Below are positions 1-9,248 of a stretch of 64,000 nucleotides of DNA, piece after piece. Positions within the stretch are counted from its first letter, which is position 1. The number at the start of each line of letters is the position of its first letter. The position numbers were made by a program, and so were the translations under genes. Origin of the DNA: NCEH01 sp040049195 (GTDB taxonomy: Bacteria; Pseudomonadota; Alphaproteobacteria; Rhizobiales; Xanthobacteraceae); assembly GCF_040049195.1 (NCBI RefSeq), contig NZ_JBDZDL010000009.1; one strand, given 5' to 3'. Below the pieces are notes generated by a model, which saw nothing but the letters and a program-made list of their open reading frames with translations, ran no database searches and was not told the DNA's origin.

Positions 1-244
1 CTCGCGCGGCGCCATGTGCGGCTTGGCTGAAAGCGCGGTTTGGCTGATGGCGCGGTTTCGGTGAAGCGCCGCGTGCGGCCGCCGCGCCCAAGTCCAGGCC
101 GCAAACGGAAGCTTGAGACAGAACAAGGTGCGCGGGTCCGCATTTTGCTCGCATGATGGGGCTTTGTTGCGCCGCATTGTCCGGGGGCGGCTTCCACCGC
201 AATCCAGCATCCGGGGCGGGCATCCTGAACCTGAGTTTTGAACC

Positions 245-742
245 ATGACCATCGCCTTGAATACGCTGATCGTCCTCGTCACCGTCGCCGTCATGGAAGG
301 CGTCGCCTGGGCGGCGCACAAATACATCATGCACGGCTGGGGCTGGGGCTGGCATCGCTCCCACCACGAGCCGCACGAGGATGTGTTCGAGCGCAACGAT
401 CTCTATGCCGTCGTGTTCGCGGTACTCGCCATCGGCCTGATCATCTATGGGGCGAACGGCTTCGGCCCGATCTATTGGGTCGGCGTGGGCATGACGGTCT
501 ACGGCTTCCTGTATTTCTTCGTGCACGACGGACTGACCCACCAGCGCTGGCCGTTCCGCTATGTGCCGCGCAACGGCTATCTCAAGCGGCTGGTGCAGGC
601 ACACCGGTTGCATCATGCGGTGGACGGCAAGGAGGGCTGCGTCTCCTTCGGCTTCCTCTATGCCCAGCCGGTGCAGAAGCTGCGCGACCAATTGCGTGAG
701 ACCCATGGCGGTTCACTGAAGAACCTGGACACCCGTTCGTGA
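245..742 (+). CDS. crtZ: Beta-carotene hydroxylase CrtZ
   Basis: Non-heme di-iron membrane enzyme that hydroxylates the beta-ionone rings of beta-carotene at C3 to give zeaxanthin. The 165-residue protein has the histidine clusters of the CrtZ/fatty acid hydroxylase family: HKYIMH near residue 25, HRSHH near 37, HDGLTH near 94 and HRLHH near 120, set between hydrophobic segments. The length is typical for bacterial CrtZ. The stop overlaps the GTG start of crtW by four bases, so the two are probably translationally coupled. It is the first gene of the plus-strand arm of the carotenoid cluster; the 244 bases before it hold no gene and probably contain its promoter. Confidence 0.93.
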   Translation: MTIALNTLIVLVTVAVMEGVAWAAHKYIMHGWGWGWHRSHHEPHEDVFERNDLYAVVFAVLAIGLIIYGANGFGPIYWVGVGMTVYGFLYFFVHDGLTHQRWPFRYVPRNGYLKRLVQAHRLHHAVDGKEGCVSFGFLYAQPVQKLRDQLRETHGGSLKNLDTRS

Positions 743-1551
743 GTCTCGCACCTTCCGAACGGACAGGCGAAAAACCGCGCCGTCCGCGCGCGCCCAGCGC
801 GGCGGCGGTGGAGATGAAACGTGCCTATGCCCGCCAGGGCGCCATCGGCCTCGCCCTCGCGGTGCTGGTCATGGGCGGATGGCTGGCGGGGCACATCTTC
901 GGCGTTTTCTTCCTGCGCCTCGCGCCGCCGGACATCTACGCCGCGCCGCTGGTGATCGCGCTCCAGACCTGGCTCGATGTCGGCCTTTTCATCATCGCGC
1001 ACGATTGCATGCATGGCTCGCTGGCGCCGTTCCGGCCGAAGATCAACCTCTGGGTGGGCCGGATCGCGCTCGGCCTCTATGCCGCCTTCAGCTACGATCG
1101 GCTCCTGCCGAAGCACCACGACCACCACCGGCATTCCGGCACCGCGGACGATCCCGATTTCGATGCCGACCACCCCGACCTCTTCTGGCCCTGGTTCCTG
1201 CGCTTCATGCGCACCTATTTCGGCTGGCGCGAGTTCGGCATCCTCACCGTGGTCCTGGCGATCTATATCCTCGTCATCGGCGCGCCGGTGGTGAACGTGC
1301 TGCTGTTCTGGGCGCTGCCGGCCCTGCTCTCGGCGCTGCAATTGTTCTATTTCGGCACCTATCGGCCGCACCGCCACGGCGAACCCGGCTTCGCCGACGC
1401 CCACAACGCCCGCAGCAACGAGTTCAGCTTTGTCTGGTCGCTGCTGACCTGCTTTCATTTCGGCTATCATCACGAGCACCATGAGGCACCCTATGTGCCG
1501 TGGTGGAGACTGCCGAAATACCGGCGGGAGACTACAGCGGAACGCAGCTGA
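739..1551 (+). CDS. crtW: Beta-carotene ketolase CrtW
   Basis: Membrane di-iron oxygenase that adds a 4-keto group to beta-ionone rings; with CrtZ it can lead from beta-carotene to canthaxanthin or astaxanthin. The 270-residue protein shows HDCMHG near residue 89, KHHDHHRH near 119, FGTYRPHR near 206 and FGYHHEHHE near 240, the arrangement of CrtW-type ketolases rather than general acyl desaturases. The GTG start overlaps the crtZ stop (GTGA). The first 30 residues are polar and variable, followed by membrane segments. The gene runs convergently into crtX with a gap of about 20 bases. The regiochemistry and final product cannot be read from sequence. Confidence 0.88.
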   Translation: MSLAPSERTGEKPRRPRAPSAAAVEMKRAYARQGAIGLALAVLVMGGWLAGHIFGVFFLRLAPPDIYAAPLVIALQTWLDVGLFIIAHDCMHGSLAPFRPKINLWVGRIALGLYAAFSYDRLLPKHHDHHRHSGTADDPDFDADHPDLFWPWFLRFMRTYFGWREFGILTVVLAIYILVIGAPVVNVLLFWALPALLSALQLFYFGTYRPHRHGEPGFADAHNARSNEFSFVWSLLTCFHFGYHHEHHEAPYVPWWRLPKYRRETTAERS

Positions 1552-1571
1552 GCGTTTCGCCGGCGCTCTGC

Positions 1572-2831
1572 CTATCCTTGTGCCCGGGCCACCGCCGACA
1601 GGATCAGGTCCGCCGCCTCGCCCACACCGCCGCTCGCCGTAATCTCGCTTTGGATGCGCCGTGCGGCGATGGCATAGGCTGGGTCGGACAGCACGAGGCC
1701 GAGGGCCTCTTCCACCCGCCGTGCCGATGCCTTCTTGGCCGGAAAGATACGCGCGACGCCGCTATAGCGCAGACGCGCGGAAATGCCCGGCTGCTCGAAG
1801 GCGATGGGCATGGCCACCAGGGGCACGCCCAGGCTCAAGGCGTCCATCACCGTGTTGAAGCCCGCGTGGATCACCGCCGCCTTGCAATGGGCGAGCACCT
1901 GGCGCTGCGGCACGAAGGCTCGCACCACGGGATCGCCCGGCAGCGCGCGGGCCGCCTCATCGCTCAGGAGTCCACCATGGGCAAGCACCAGGCGCACGTT
2001 CAGCTTCTGCGCCGCCTGCGCCACCGCCTGGAACAGATCCGCCCGCGCGCCCTGCAAGGTGCCGAGCGAGCAGAACACCAAGGGCCGCCCTTCGCCATGC
2101 AGATCGAAATCCAGGCGCGCCTCCGCCTCCGGCGTGCGGAACGGGCCGCAATAATGGAAGCGCGCCGGCAGTTCGCTGCGGGGGAAATCCAGCCCCTTCA
2201 CGCATTGCGCCACTTGCAACAGCGGCGAGAAGCCCTGGTCCGCCAGCGGATCGAGCCCAAAGGCTTCGGCATGGCGCGCCACCACCTTGGCCATGGGCTT
2301 CATGAGGAAATCGGTGACCTTCCAGCCGCCCTCGCTCCACCACCGCCCCTTCTCCGTGGGATCGTACGGCCAGTCCACGAACGGCGGCGGCAAGCCGATC
2401 TCGCGGTTGAGCGGCAGGGCCGTGGCGGTGGAGACGAACGGCAGCTTGAGATGCCGTGCAACCAACGCACCGGCCGCTTCCGTCTGGTCGGCGATCACCG
2501 CATCGATGCCCTCGGCGCGGAAGGCGGCAGGCAGGTCGCGGCAGAGCATGTCCGTGATGTCGGCGGTCTCGCGGATCACCCGCAGCAGGCCGAGCGGCCC
2601 GGTGGGATTGGCGAGTGTATCGAGATGCGTCTTCAGCGCGCCCGCGGGATAGCTCGAAAGCCCTACGGCACGGAACCCCACCGGCGCGCCGCGCACCATC
2701 TCGGCCGCATCCGCCATGTGAAAGAAGGTGACGCGATGCCCGCGCGCGACCAGATCGCGCGACAGCGCCATCAGCGGGTTGAAATGGCCCGAGAGCGGCG
2801 GGGCGACGACGGCGAAATGCAGCGCGGTCAT
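1572..2831 (-). CDS. crtX: Zeaxanthin glycosyltransferase CrtX
   Basis: GT1-family glycosyltransferase expected to transfer a sugar from a nucleotide-sugar donor to the hydroxyl groups of zeaxanthin or related xanthophylls. The 419-residue protein begins with the family acceptor-side motif PLSGHFNPLMAL. Near residues 315-360 it has the donor-binding block HAGFNTVMDALSLGVPLV followed by PIAFEQP, as in UDP-glycosyltransferases. The start overlaps the stop of crtB by four bases, so it is the last gene of the crtI-crtB-crtX unit. The sugar is not determined by the sequence; Xanthobacter species are known for glycosylated zeaxanthin, but the assignment here is inference. Confidence 0.87.
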   Translation of the reverse strand: MTALHFAVVAPPLSGHFNPLMALSRDLVARGHRVTFFHMADAAEMVRGAPVGFRAVGLSSYPAGALKTHLDTLANPTGPLGLLRVIRETADITDMLCRDLPAAFRAEGIDAVIADQTEAAGALVARHLKLPFVSTATALPLNREIGLPPPFVDWPYDPTEKGRWWSEGGWKVTDFLMKPMAKVVARHAEAFGLDPLADQGFSPLLQVAQCVKGLDFPRSELPARFHYCGPFRTPEAEARLDFDLHGEGRPLVFCSLGTLQGARADLFQAVAQAAQKLNVRLVLAHGGLLSDEAARALPGDPVVRAFVPQRQVLAHCKAAVIHAGFNTVMDALSLGVPLVAMPIAFEQPGISARLRYSGVARIFPAKKASARRVEEALGLVLSDPAYAIAARRIQSEITASGGVGEAADLILSAVARAQG

Positions 2832-3751
2832 GCCGGGCGGGTCCAGAGGGTCTTGGGACGGGCGACCTCGGCCGAGGCGAGACGGGACAGTGCCGCCTGT
2901 ACTGCACCGGAGGCCGCGAAGCCGATCTTCTCGGCCTTGCTGGTGGAGCGCCGCTCATCCCAGGCGCGAGGTCCCGCCGCGCGCACCTTGGTGCCGATGG
3001 CGCGATACACCGCCCGGGCGGTCGCGATGGCGCAGGCGGAACGGAACGGCAGCGCCCGCATGCCGATCAGTGCCGAATCGTAATAGGGCTCGGCCAGATC
3101 CAGCAGCTGCGCCACCACGACCGCCACCTTCTGGCGGTTTTCCGGCAGCGCCACTTCGCTCGGCTTCACGCCGCCGGCGCGCAGCCAATCGGCCGGCAGA
3201 TAGACCCGCCCGATGCCGGCATCCTCCACCACGTCGCGGGAAATATTGGTGAGCTGGAAGGCAAGGCCGAGGTCGCAGGCGCGATGGAGCACCTCCTCAT
3301 CACGTGCACCCATGATGAGCGCCATCATCACACCCACCACGCCGGCCACGTGGTAGCAATAAGAGAGCGTGTCCTCGATGGTCTCGTAGCTGCGCTCTTC
3401 CACATCCATGCGGAAGCCCTCCAGCAGATCGAGGGGATAGCGCTCGGGAATATCGTTGCGGCGGATCACTTCCGCGAAGGCGGCGAAGGCGGGATGCGCG
3501 GACGGCAGGCCGCGATAGGCGCGGTGCGTCTCCTCAAACAGGCCCTCCAGGCGCGCCTGTGCGCTCTCGGTCTGCGCCACCCGGCCGTGACCCAGCTCCT
3601 GCCCGTCCACCACATCGTCGCAATGACGGCACCAGGCGTAGAGCATCACGGCGTCCGCCCGCGTGCGCGGATCGAACAGCTTGGCCGCCGCCGCGAAGCT
3701 TTTCGACCCGTTGGCGATGGCCGCTTCGCTCGCGGTGAGAACCTCGCTCAC
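2828..3751 (-). CDS. crtB: Phytoene synthase CrtB
   Basis: Condenses two geranylgeranyl diphosphate molecules to phytoene, the first committed carotenoid step. The 307-residue protein has both aspartate-rich Mg-diphosphate motifs of the squalene/phytoene synthase family: CRHCDDVVDG near residues 41-50 and NISRDVVEDAGIGRVYLP near 168-185. Length is normal for bacterial CrtB. The start overlaps the crtI stop and the stop overlaps the crtX start, four bases each, so translation of the three genes is likely coupled. Upstream supply of geranylgeranyl diphosphate (crtE) is not encoded in this window. Confidence 0.94.
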   Translation of the reverse strand: MSEVLTASEAAIANGSKSFAAAAKLFDPRTRADAVMLYAWCRHCDDVVDGQELGHGRVAQTESAQARLEGLFEETHRAYRGLPSAHPAFAAFAEVIRRNDIPERYPLDLLEGFRMDVEERSYETIEDTLSYCYHVAGVVGVMMALIMGARDEEVLHRACDLGLAFQLTNISRDVVEDAGIGRVYLPADWLRAGGVKPSEVALPENRQKVAVVVAQLLDLAEPYYDSALIGMRALPFRSACAIATARAVYRAIGTKVRAAGPRAWDERRSTSKAEKIGFAASGAVQAALSRLASAEVARPKTLWTRPA

Positions 3752-5301
3752 GCCCGGCCCTCCTTAACAGAACCCGGCCTCTCCATGGAGAGCGTGGGAA
3801 AATCCGCGATGATGAGGCCGGCGGTCGCCTTCGCCGAACCGACCACACCCGGCACGCCTGCCCCCGGATGGGTGCCCGCGCCGACAATGTAGAGATTGGG
3901 GATCTTGTCGTCGCGATTGTGCGGCCGGAACCACGCCGATTGCGTCAGCAGCGGCTCCACCGAGAAGGCCGAGCCCATGTGCGCGTTCAATTCGTCGCGG
4001 AAGCCGAAGGGCGTGAGGATGCGGCTCGTCACAAGATCCGCCTTGAGGCCGGGCAGCAGGCGGGCTTCGAGATAATCGAGGATGCGGTCGCGATATTTCG
4101 GGCCTTCCACGTCCCAGTCGATATCCGCCTTGCCGAGATGCGGCACAGGCGAGAGCACGTAGAAGCCGGTGCAGCCTTCCGGCGCGAGGCTCGGGTCCGA
4201 GACCGTGGGGGCGTGCAGATAGAGCGAGAAATCCTCCGGCAGATCGGGCCCCGCGAAAATCTCGTCGATCAGCCCGCGATAGCGCGGCCCGAACAGCACC
4301 GTGTGGTGCTGGAGATGGTCATAGGTGCGCTTCGTGCCGAAATAGATCACGAACAGCGACATGGAATGGCGCATCTTGCCGAGCCGCTTACCCTCCGCCT
4401 TACCGCGCGGCGTGTTGCGCAGCAGCTTGGCATAGGTGTGCACCACGTCCGCATTGGAGGCGACGAGGTCGAATTTGGTGACGCTGCCGTCGGCCATGCG
4501 CACGCCCGTGGCGCGGCCGTTTTCCAGCAGGATCTCGTCCACCGGCGCGGAGAGCTTCAGCGTGCCGCCGAGATCCTCGAACAGGCGCACCATGCCCTGC
4601 ACCAGCGCGCCTGTTCCGCCGCGCGGGAAGAACACACCCCATTTGCGCTCCAGCGCGTGGATCAGCGCATAGATGGAGGAGGTCGCGAAGGGATTGCCAC
4701 CGACCAGCAGGGAGTGGAACGAGAACGCCTCCCGCAGGTGCTCATCCTTGATGAAGCGCGAGACCATGGCATAGACGCTGTTCCAGGCCTCCAGACGCAT
4801 GAGCTGGGGCGCGGCGCGGATCATGTCCTTGAACGAGAGGAAGGGGACGGCGCCGAGCTTGATGTAGCCTTCTTCGAACACCGCCTTGGAATAGGCGAGA
4901 AACCGCCGGTAGCCCTCGACATCGACGGGCGATCTGGCGGCGATCTGGCGGTCCAGTCCGTCCTGGTCGTTGACGTAATCGAACTGTGCGCCGTCGCTCC
5001 ACAGCAGCCGATAGAAGGGGGAGATGGAGATCAGCTCCACATAATCGGAGAGCTTGCGGCCGGCGACAGCGAACAGCTCCTCGAGCGCGCTCGGGTCGGT
5101 GATGACGGTCGGCCCGCCATCGAAGGTGAAGCCCTGATCCTCGTAGACATAGGCGCGGCCGCCCGGCTTGTCGCGCTTCTCATACAGGGTCACGTCGAAG
5201 CCGGCCGCCTGGAGGCGAATCGCGAGCGAGAGGCCGCCGAAGCCGGAGCCTATGACCGCCGCCTTGCGATGGCCGTTGGGGTGCGTCTTCGTCAGCATCA
5301 T
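3748..5301 (-). CDS. crtI: Phytoene desaturase CrtI
   Basis: FAD-dependent desaturase that converts phytoene to lycopene in successive dehydrogenations. The 517-residue protein starts with the dinucleotide-binding motif IGSGFGGLSLAIRL at about residues 17-30, then an acidic residue at the end of strand two (LYEKRDKPGGRAYV). It ends with the carotenoid-desaturase signature GAGTHPGAGVPGVVGSAKA near residues 475-495. Length matches four-step bacterial CrtI enzymes. The gene overlaps crtB by four bases. A 125-base gap separates it from crtY upstream on the same strand; that gap shows no ORF and may contain a second promoter. Confidence 0.94.
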   Translation of the reverse strand: MMLTKTHPNGHRKAAVIGSGFGGLSLAIRLQAAGFDVTLYEKRDKPGGRAYVYEDQGFTFDGGPTVITDPSALEELFAVAGRKLSDYVELISISPFYRLLWSDGAQFDYVNDQDGLDRQIAARSPVDVEGYRRFLAYSKAVFEEGYIKLGAVPFLSFKDMIRAAPQLMRLEAWNSVYAMVSRFIKDEHLREAFSFHSLLVGGNPFATSSIYALIHALERKWGVFFPRGGTGALVQGMVRLFEDLGGTLKLSAPVDEILLENGRATGVRMADGSVTKFDLVASNADVVHTYAKLLRNTPRGKAEGKRLGKMRHSMSLFVIYFGTKRTYDHLQHHTVLFGPRYRGLIDEIFAGPDLPEDFSLYLHAPTVSDPSLAPEGCTGFYVLSPVPHLGKADIDWDVEGPKYRDRILDYLEARLLPGLKADLVTSRILTPFGFRDELNAHMGSAFSVEPLLTQSAWFRPHNRDDKIPNLYIVGAGTHPGAGVPGVVGSAKATAGLIIADFPTLSMERPGSVKEGRA

Positions 5302-5426
5302 GGCACGCGGGACCCGTGTTTCACGTCACCGGTTTCATCCGGCGGATTTCACTCGGCGGAGCCGTCTCGCGCCTGCGATACAGCATCTTGTGCGGAAATG
5401 CATATCGCAGCCTCGGCCGAACGCCT

Positions 5427-6566
5427 TCAGACCGGCTCCGGCAGGCAGCGCAGTGCCGCCCGAAGCGGTACCGGCGGACGGCCCGTGAGAATCCGCGCCT
5501 TGTCCGCCAGAGTGAGGCGAGCGGCGTAAAAGCGCGCGATCAGCGGCTCCGGCAGGCCATAGAAGCGCTGGAGAACCGTGTAGCGCTGCGCCGGCGCTGC
5601 GGCGCGAAACAGCATCCGGTTGAGCAGACGGAAGAAGGACCGCCGCTCCCACGTGGCGAAGGCGTGATGCTTCACCAGATCCGCCAGTGCCGGCCCGGAC
5701 AGGTCCGCGCGGGTGGCCACGAGATCGGCCAATCCCATCGCGTCGGGAAGCGAATAGCCGGTGGTGGGGTGGAACAGCGCCGCCCGCAACCCGGAGCGCA
5801 CCACGCCCGGCGGCCCGGCGCGCCAGAAGGCCTCGAGATCGCCACCAAGCGCGATGGGAAGGATACCCTCCTCCTCGCGCAGGATTTCCGCCACTTGCCA
5901 GCCCTGGGCCGCCGCATAGGCGAGGATCCGCGCCCGCAGCGCACCGGGATCGAGACCCGGCCCGTCGGCATAATAGGTGTCCTCGATCAGCACCGTGTCG
6001 GCCGTGAACGGCAGCAGATAGACGAAGCGGTAACCGTCGAGCTGGGACACCGTGGCATCCATGATCACCGGACCGGCGAGCCCGTGGGGCGCGGCAAGGC
6101 GCACCTCCAGGCCGAGAAATTTCTGGTAGCCCAGAACGAGATGCGGGCTCTCTCCCGGCCCGCGCCCGTCCACCACGGCGCGCGCGGAAATCGTCTCGCC
6201 CCCCTCCAGGACCACGCGATCGGCATGGAGTTCGGCGACCGGCGCATGCGTGCGGATTGCCGCGCCGAGGCTGTCCTGCGCCACCTGCGCCAATCGATGG
6301 GAGGCAATCGAGGCATAGCCGCCGGCGAGCGCGCGGCGGCGGGAAGGGAAACGCACGCTGTGCCCCTGCCAGCGCGACGTGATCAGGGGCTTGAGAAAAT
6401 CCAGTTGCGTGGGGGTTACGTCGGTCTGGTGGAAGGACCAGGTATGATTGCCGCCGATCTGCGCGCCCGCTTCCAACAGGGCGAGCTTCAGCTCCGGCCG
6501 GGCCTGCTTCAGCCGCAGGGCAAGCAGCACATTGGCGAGCCCGCCGCCCACCAGCACCATATCCAT
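5427..6566 (-). CDS. crtY: Lycopene beta-cyclase CrtY
   Basis: Flavoprotein that cyclises both ends of lycopene to beta-carotene. From the chosen ATG the protein reads MDMVLVGGGLANVLLALRL, the FAD-binding N-terminus usual in CrtY, followed by QIGGNHTWSFH and later the EDTYYAD and GYSLPDAMGLADL blocks of the family. An in-frame ATG 48 bases further upstream would add 16 residues (giving 395). The shorter start is preferred because it puts the nucleotide-binding strand at the N-terminus and has a purine-rich GGGAG about 11 bases upstream. It is the first minus-strand crt gene and is divergent from the VOC gene at 6724. Confidence 0.9.
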   Translation of the reverse strand: MDMVLVGGGLANVLLALRLKQARPELKLALLEAGAQIGGNHTWSFHQTDVTPTQLDFLKPLITSRWQGHSVRFPSRRRALAGGYASIASHRLAQVAQDSLGAAIRTHAPVAELHADRVVLEGGETISARAVVDGRGPGESPHLVLGYQKFLGLEVRLAAPHGLAGPVIMDATVSQLDGYRFVYLLPFTADTVLIEDTYYADGPGLDPGALRARILAYAAAQGWQVAEILREEEGILPIALGGDLEAFWRAGPPGVVRSGLRAALFHPTTGYSLPDAMGLADLVATRADLSGPALADLVKHHAFATWERRSFFRLLNRMLFRAAAPAQRYTVLQRFYGLPEPLIARFYAARLTLADKARILTGRPPVPLRAALRCLPEPV

Positions 6567-6723
6567 CGCCGATCCATCTCCCGCATCGCACCGCTCTATC
6601 GCTCCCACGTCCATCGGGCGGGCACAAGCCCGGGTCAGCGGGGCGGCGATTGACGCCGCTCATTCCGGAACCCCGACCTCTGCCCCACATTGTTCGCGAG
6701 AGGGAACCAGCAGGAGAACGGCC

Positions 6724-7158
6724 ATGGTTCAGGTTGTCGGCATCGACCATCTGGTGGTCCGCGTCAGCGATTACGAGAAATCCAAGGCCTTCTATGGCCG
6801 CCTGTTCGCGTTTCTGGGCTTCGAGGTTCTGGGCGACTATGGCGACATGATCGGCTGGACCAACGGCAAGACGCGCTATTGGATCGGCCCCTGCGACGCG
6901 GAAGGGCGGAAGCACAAATACCGCATCGGCGACGTGGGCTTCCACCATTACGCCTTCGAGTTGCGCAGTCGGCAGGACGTGGATGATCTGGAGCATTTCC
7001 TCAAACAGGAAAAGGTGGAGATCGTCGACCCCGCGGGCGAATATTACGAGGATTATTATGCGGTGTTCTTCCTTGATCCCGACGGCATGAAGCTCGAGGG
7101 AATGAAATATGGAGAGAAGAGCGCGGCGAAAGCGAAGGAGAAGAGCGGGCCCGCATAA
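6724..7158 (+). CDS. VOC (glyoxalase/bleomycin resistance) family protein
   Basis: A 144-residue protein of the vicinal oxygen chelate superfamily, related to glyoxalase I and extradiol dioxygenases. The N-terminus VVGIDHLVVRVSDYEKSKAF is the first beta-alpha-beta module with a metal-ligand histidine; the second half has FHHYAFELRS and FFLDPDGMKLEGMKY, the second metal-binding half with a terminal glutamate. The start is supported by AGGAG eight bases before the ATG. The frame is open further upstream, but that stretch has no protein-like content. The C-terminal tail is lysine-rich. It is divergent from crtY; substrate unknown. It could act on a carotenoid breakdown product, but nothing in the sequence shows this. 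Confidence 0.8.
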   Translation: MVQVVGIDHLVVRVSDYEKSKAFYGRLFAFLGFEVLGDYGDMIGWTNGKTRYWIGPCDAEGRKHKYRIGDVGFHHYAFELRSRQDVDDLEHFLKQEKVEIVDPAGEYYEDYYAVFFLDPDGMKLEGMKYGEKSAAKAKEKSGPA

Positions 7159-7376
7159 GCCGCCCCGTCGCCTCACCGCCGCATAGAACCGTTTCGCGGG
7201 CCGGCGCGGGTCACGCCACCCATCCGGCGCAAGATTTCGGCGCGCGCGGTTCTGTGTCGGCGTTCAGGGAGCCCGTCCCGTTTGCAGCTTGAGACTTTCC
7301 GGTCCGACATAACGAAGAAGGAACAAAGCGCCCCATTCGGCATTACTAGCTTGAGCTTGGTTCTGGAGATATCGCA

Positions 7377-7547
7377 ATGAGCCTTCTTCTAATCGTCATT
7401 GTCCTCATCCTCGTTTTTGGAGGTGGAGGAATGTTCTATGGAGGCGGCCGCTACCGAAACCATGGGTTCGGGATCGGTGGCATACTCCTGGCCCTCCTGG
7501 TCGTTCTGTTGCTGACCGGCGGCCTGGGGCACGGCCCGATCCTCTAA
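7377..7547 (+). CDS. Small glycine-rich membrane protein (DUF3309-like)
   Basis: A 56-residue ORF with ATG preceded by GGAG at a spacing of about nine bases. It has a hydrophobic N-terminal helix (LLLIVIVLILVF), a glycine-rich turn (GGGGMFYGGGRYRNHGFG) and a second hydrophobic helix (GGILLALLVVLLLTGG). This two-helix layout resembles the small DUF3309 proteins common in alphaproteobacteria; the family assignment is tentative. It is likely an inner-membrane microprotein, possibly stress-related. It stands alone between the VOC gene and an AraC regulator. Confidence 0.62.
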   Translation: MSLLLIVIVLILVFGGGGMFYGGGRYRNHGFGIGGILLALLVVLLLTGGLGHGPIL

Positions 7548-7868
7548 ACCACGATCGGTCCCTGCTGGATCGCCCGCTCCGCCCTGGCCGTCGCTTTTGC
7601 GGTGGTCTTGGCGAAGCGGTCGACCGAGGGCTGCAACATGCCCTCACTCAAAGCCGCGCACGAAGCGCCTCATACCGGGACGGCGGGAGCTTTTCTGCAA
7701 TCACTCCGGTGGTGCCCGCCGAAGAAGATGACGCGGAATTTCTGAAGATCATTTCATTGTTGTTTTTTCGCTAGGTTGGTAGCTTGGGCCGGCGATAGGC
7801 AAGAATTAGTCGATGGACATTGGGCGGAATATGCCGCGATTTCCGGATTACATGATGGATCATCCGGA
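7548..7868. other. Intergenic region, no supported gene
   Basis: About 320 bases between the small membrane protein and the AraC gene. The last 100 bases are relatively AT-rich (around 7735-7775) and are a reasonable place for the AraC promoter. A short minus-strand reading frame of about 31 codons ends near 7545, but has no recognisable family and no convincing start signal. The AraC reading frame itself stays open back to a TTG at 7776. Confidence 0.4.
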
Positions 7869-8819
7869 ATGACGCCGGATTTTGGGATGTCGGCGGCGCG
7901 GAATGATGTGCTGTCGGAGGTGCTGACGCTCATCCGCCTGCGCGGCGAACTGGTTTACACGGCGTTTCTAGGAGCGCCCTGGGGGCTCCGCTTTCAGCCC
8001 GGGCCCGCCCATTTTCATTTCGTCGAAACTGGCGAAGTCTGGGTGACGCCGGACGGCGAAAGGCCAACGCGGATGAATCAGGGTGATCTTGTCTTGTTGC
8101 CGCTGGGAAGGGGCCATGTGATCACCGATGCGTTGGATTCACCGGCTGAAAATATCGGGGTCGTCGCGGCGGACCATTTTGATCGCGACGAACTGGTATT
8201 GCGGCATGGCGGCGGCGGGCCGGTCAGCCAACTGGTCGGAGGCTTCTTCAGCTTCGAGGGAAGCACGCTTCCCGCGGTCATGTCCGCGCTTCCGCCCTTA
8301 ATCCATATCCCTCGGGGCGAGGCTGGTGCGCCAACTTGGCTCGCCGCGATATCTCGCTTCCTCGTCGCGGAGGCGCAGCATCCGAATCCGGGCTCGTCGC
8401 TAATGATTTCCCGACTGATCGATTTGCTGGTCATTCGCACGCTGCGCAGTTGGGCGGCGAGTGCAACCAACCGAACAGGCTGGCTGGGAGGATTGGGGGA
8501 GGAGCGCATCGGACGCGTGCTGAGCGCCATGCATGCCGATCCCTTCCGGCGCTGGACGGTGCAGTCGCTTGCCGAGATCGCGGGAATGTCGCGCTCTATT
8601 TTCGCTGAGCGGTTCACCGCTGCCGTCGGCGAGCCGCCGCTACGCTATTTGTCGCGGTGGCGCCTCACCATAGCCGCCGACCTGCTCCGCAGCGGCGGAT
8701 TGAAAGTGTCCGAAGCGGCGTATCAAAGCGGATATGCCTCGGATGCAGCCTTCAGCCGTGCTTTCAAGGCGCATTTCGGGTATGCGCCGAGTGAGGCCAG
8801 GAGCCATCACTCATCGTGA
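7869..8819 (+). CDS. AraC-family regulator with cupin sensor domain
   Basis: Transcription regulator with an N-terminal cupin-like ligand domain (AraC-binding type; PGPAHFHFVETGEVWV and the MNQGDLVLLPLGRGHVI turn) and a C-terminal pair of helix-turn-helix motifs. The latter are WTVQSLAEIAGMSRSIFAER and VSEAAYQSGYASDAAFSRAF, followed by HFGYAPSEAR. The family usually activates a neighbouring catabolic or efflux gene; here the neighbours on both sides are decayed. The start is uncertain: the frame is open from a TTG at 7776, but the ATG at 7869 better fits the beginning of the cupin domain. Another in-frame ATG lies at 7884. Confidence 0.82.
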   Translation: MTPDFGMSAARNDVLSEVLTLIRLRGELVYTAFLGAPWGLRFQPGPAHFHFVETGEVWVTPDGERPTRMNQGDLVLLPLGRGHVITDALDSPAENIGVVAADHFDRDELVLRHGGGGPVSQLVGGFFSFEGSTLPAVMSALPPLIHIPRGEAGAPTWLAAISRFLVAEAQHPNPGSSLMISRLIDLLVIRTLRSWAASATNRTGWLGGLGEERIGRVLSAMHADPFRRWTVQSLAEIAGMSRSIFAERFTAAVGEPPLRYLSRWRLTIAADLLRSGGLKVSEAAYQSGYASDAAFSRAFKAHFGYAPSEARSHHSS

Positions 8820-8881
8820 GAGGCATCACGCGCGTGATGCGCTTGCCGGTCGCGCTCAAGCGTATGCGCGCCGATCGCCGT

Positions 8882-9248
8882 TCAGCCGGCCGCCTTGATG
8901 AGTACGGCTTGCCGTTCTCGGTCGAGACAGAGCCCGACTTCCATATCCGCTCGTCTCCAAATTGACCGAAGAGCGTGGAAGGCCTGTCGTATTCGAACAC
9001 GACATCTCCGTTTTCGGTTTCAAAGAGGGCGACGTGGAGAGGCACATAGAGCACAGCGACAAGATTGTGCCGCGTCATCATCGAGGCCGTCTTGGGTTGC
9101 CAATCTCGTGTTGGACGGCGTCGCACTCCCGCCCGGCGATCGCGAGCAGTTCGCCGTGATCACGATCGAGAAACATGAAGAGCTTGGGTCCGTGCTTTTC
9201 ATATTTCTTGATGCCCTCCTTGTCGCCGCTGCCTGAGCGCCGACCCAT
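8882..9248 (-). pseudogene. DUF302-family gene, frameshifted remnant
   Basis: Read on the minus strand, three frames in succession carry one DUF302 protein. A first piece from the ATG at 9248 contains YEKHGPKLFMFLDRDHGEL and ends AVQHEIGNP. A second frame continues TASMMTRHNLVAVLY and VFEYDRPSTLFGQFGDERI. A third continues MEVGLCLDRERQAVLIKAAG to a stop at 8882. Joined, these give a single coherent domain of about 120 residues, so at least two indels (near 9118 and 8943) have broken it. A second broken DUF302 gene lies at 10467-10971, on the other side of the hydrolase gene. DUF302 proteins are small and of unknown function. Confidence 0.7.

Noticed and set aside
3868..5529. A 553-codon plus-strand frame opposite crtI
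   Set aside because: Antisense shadow of crtI; composition and lack of motifs show it is not coding.
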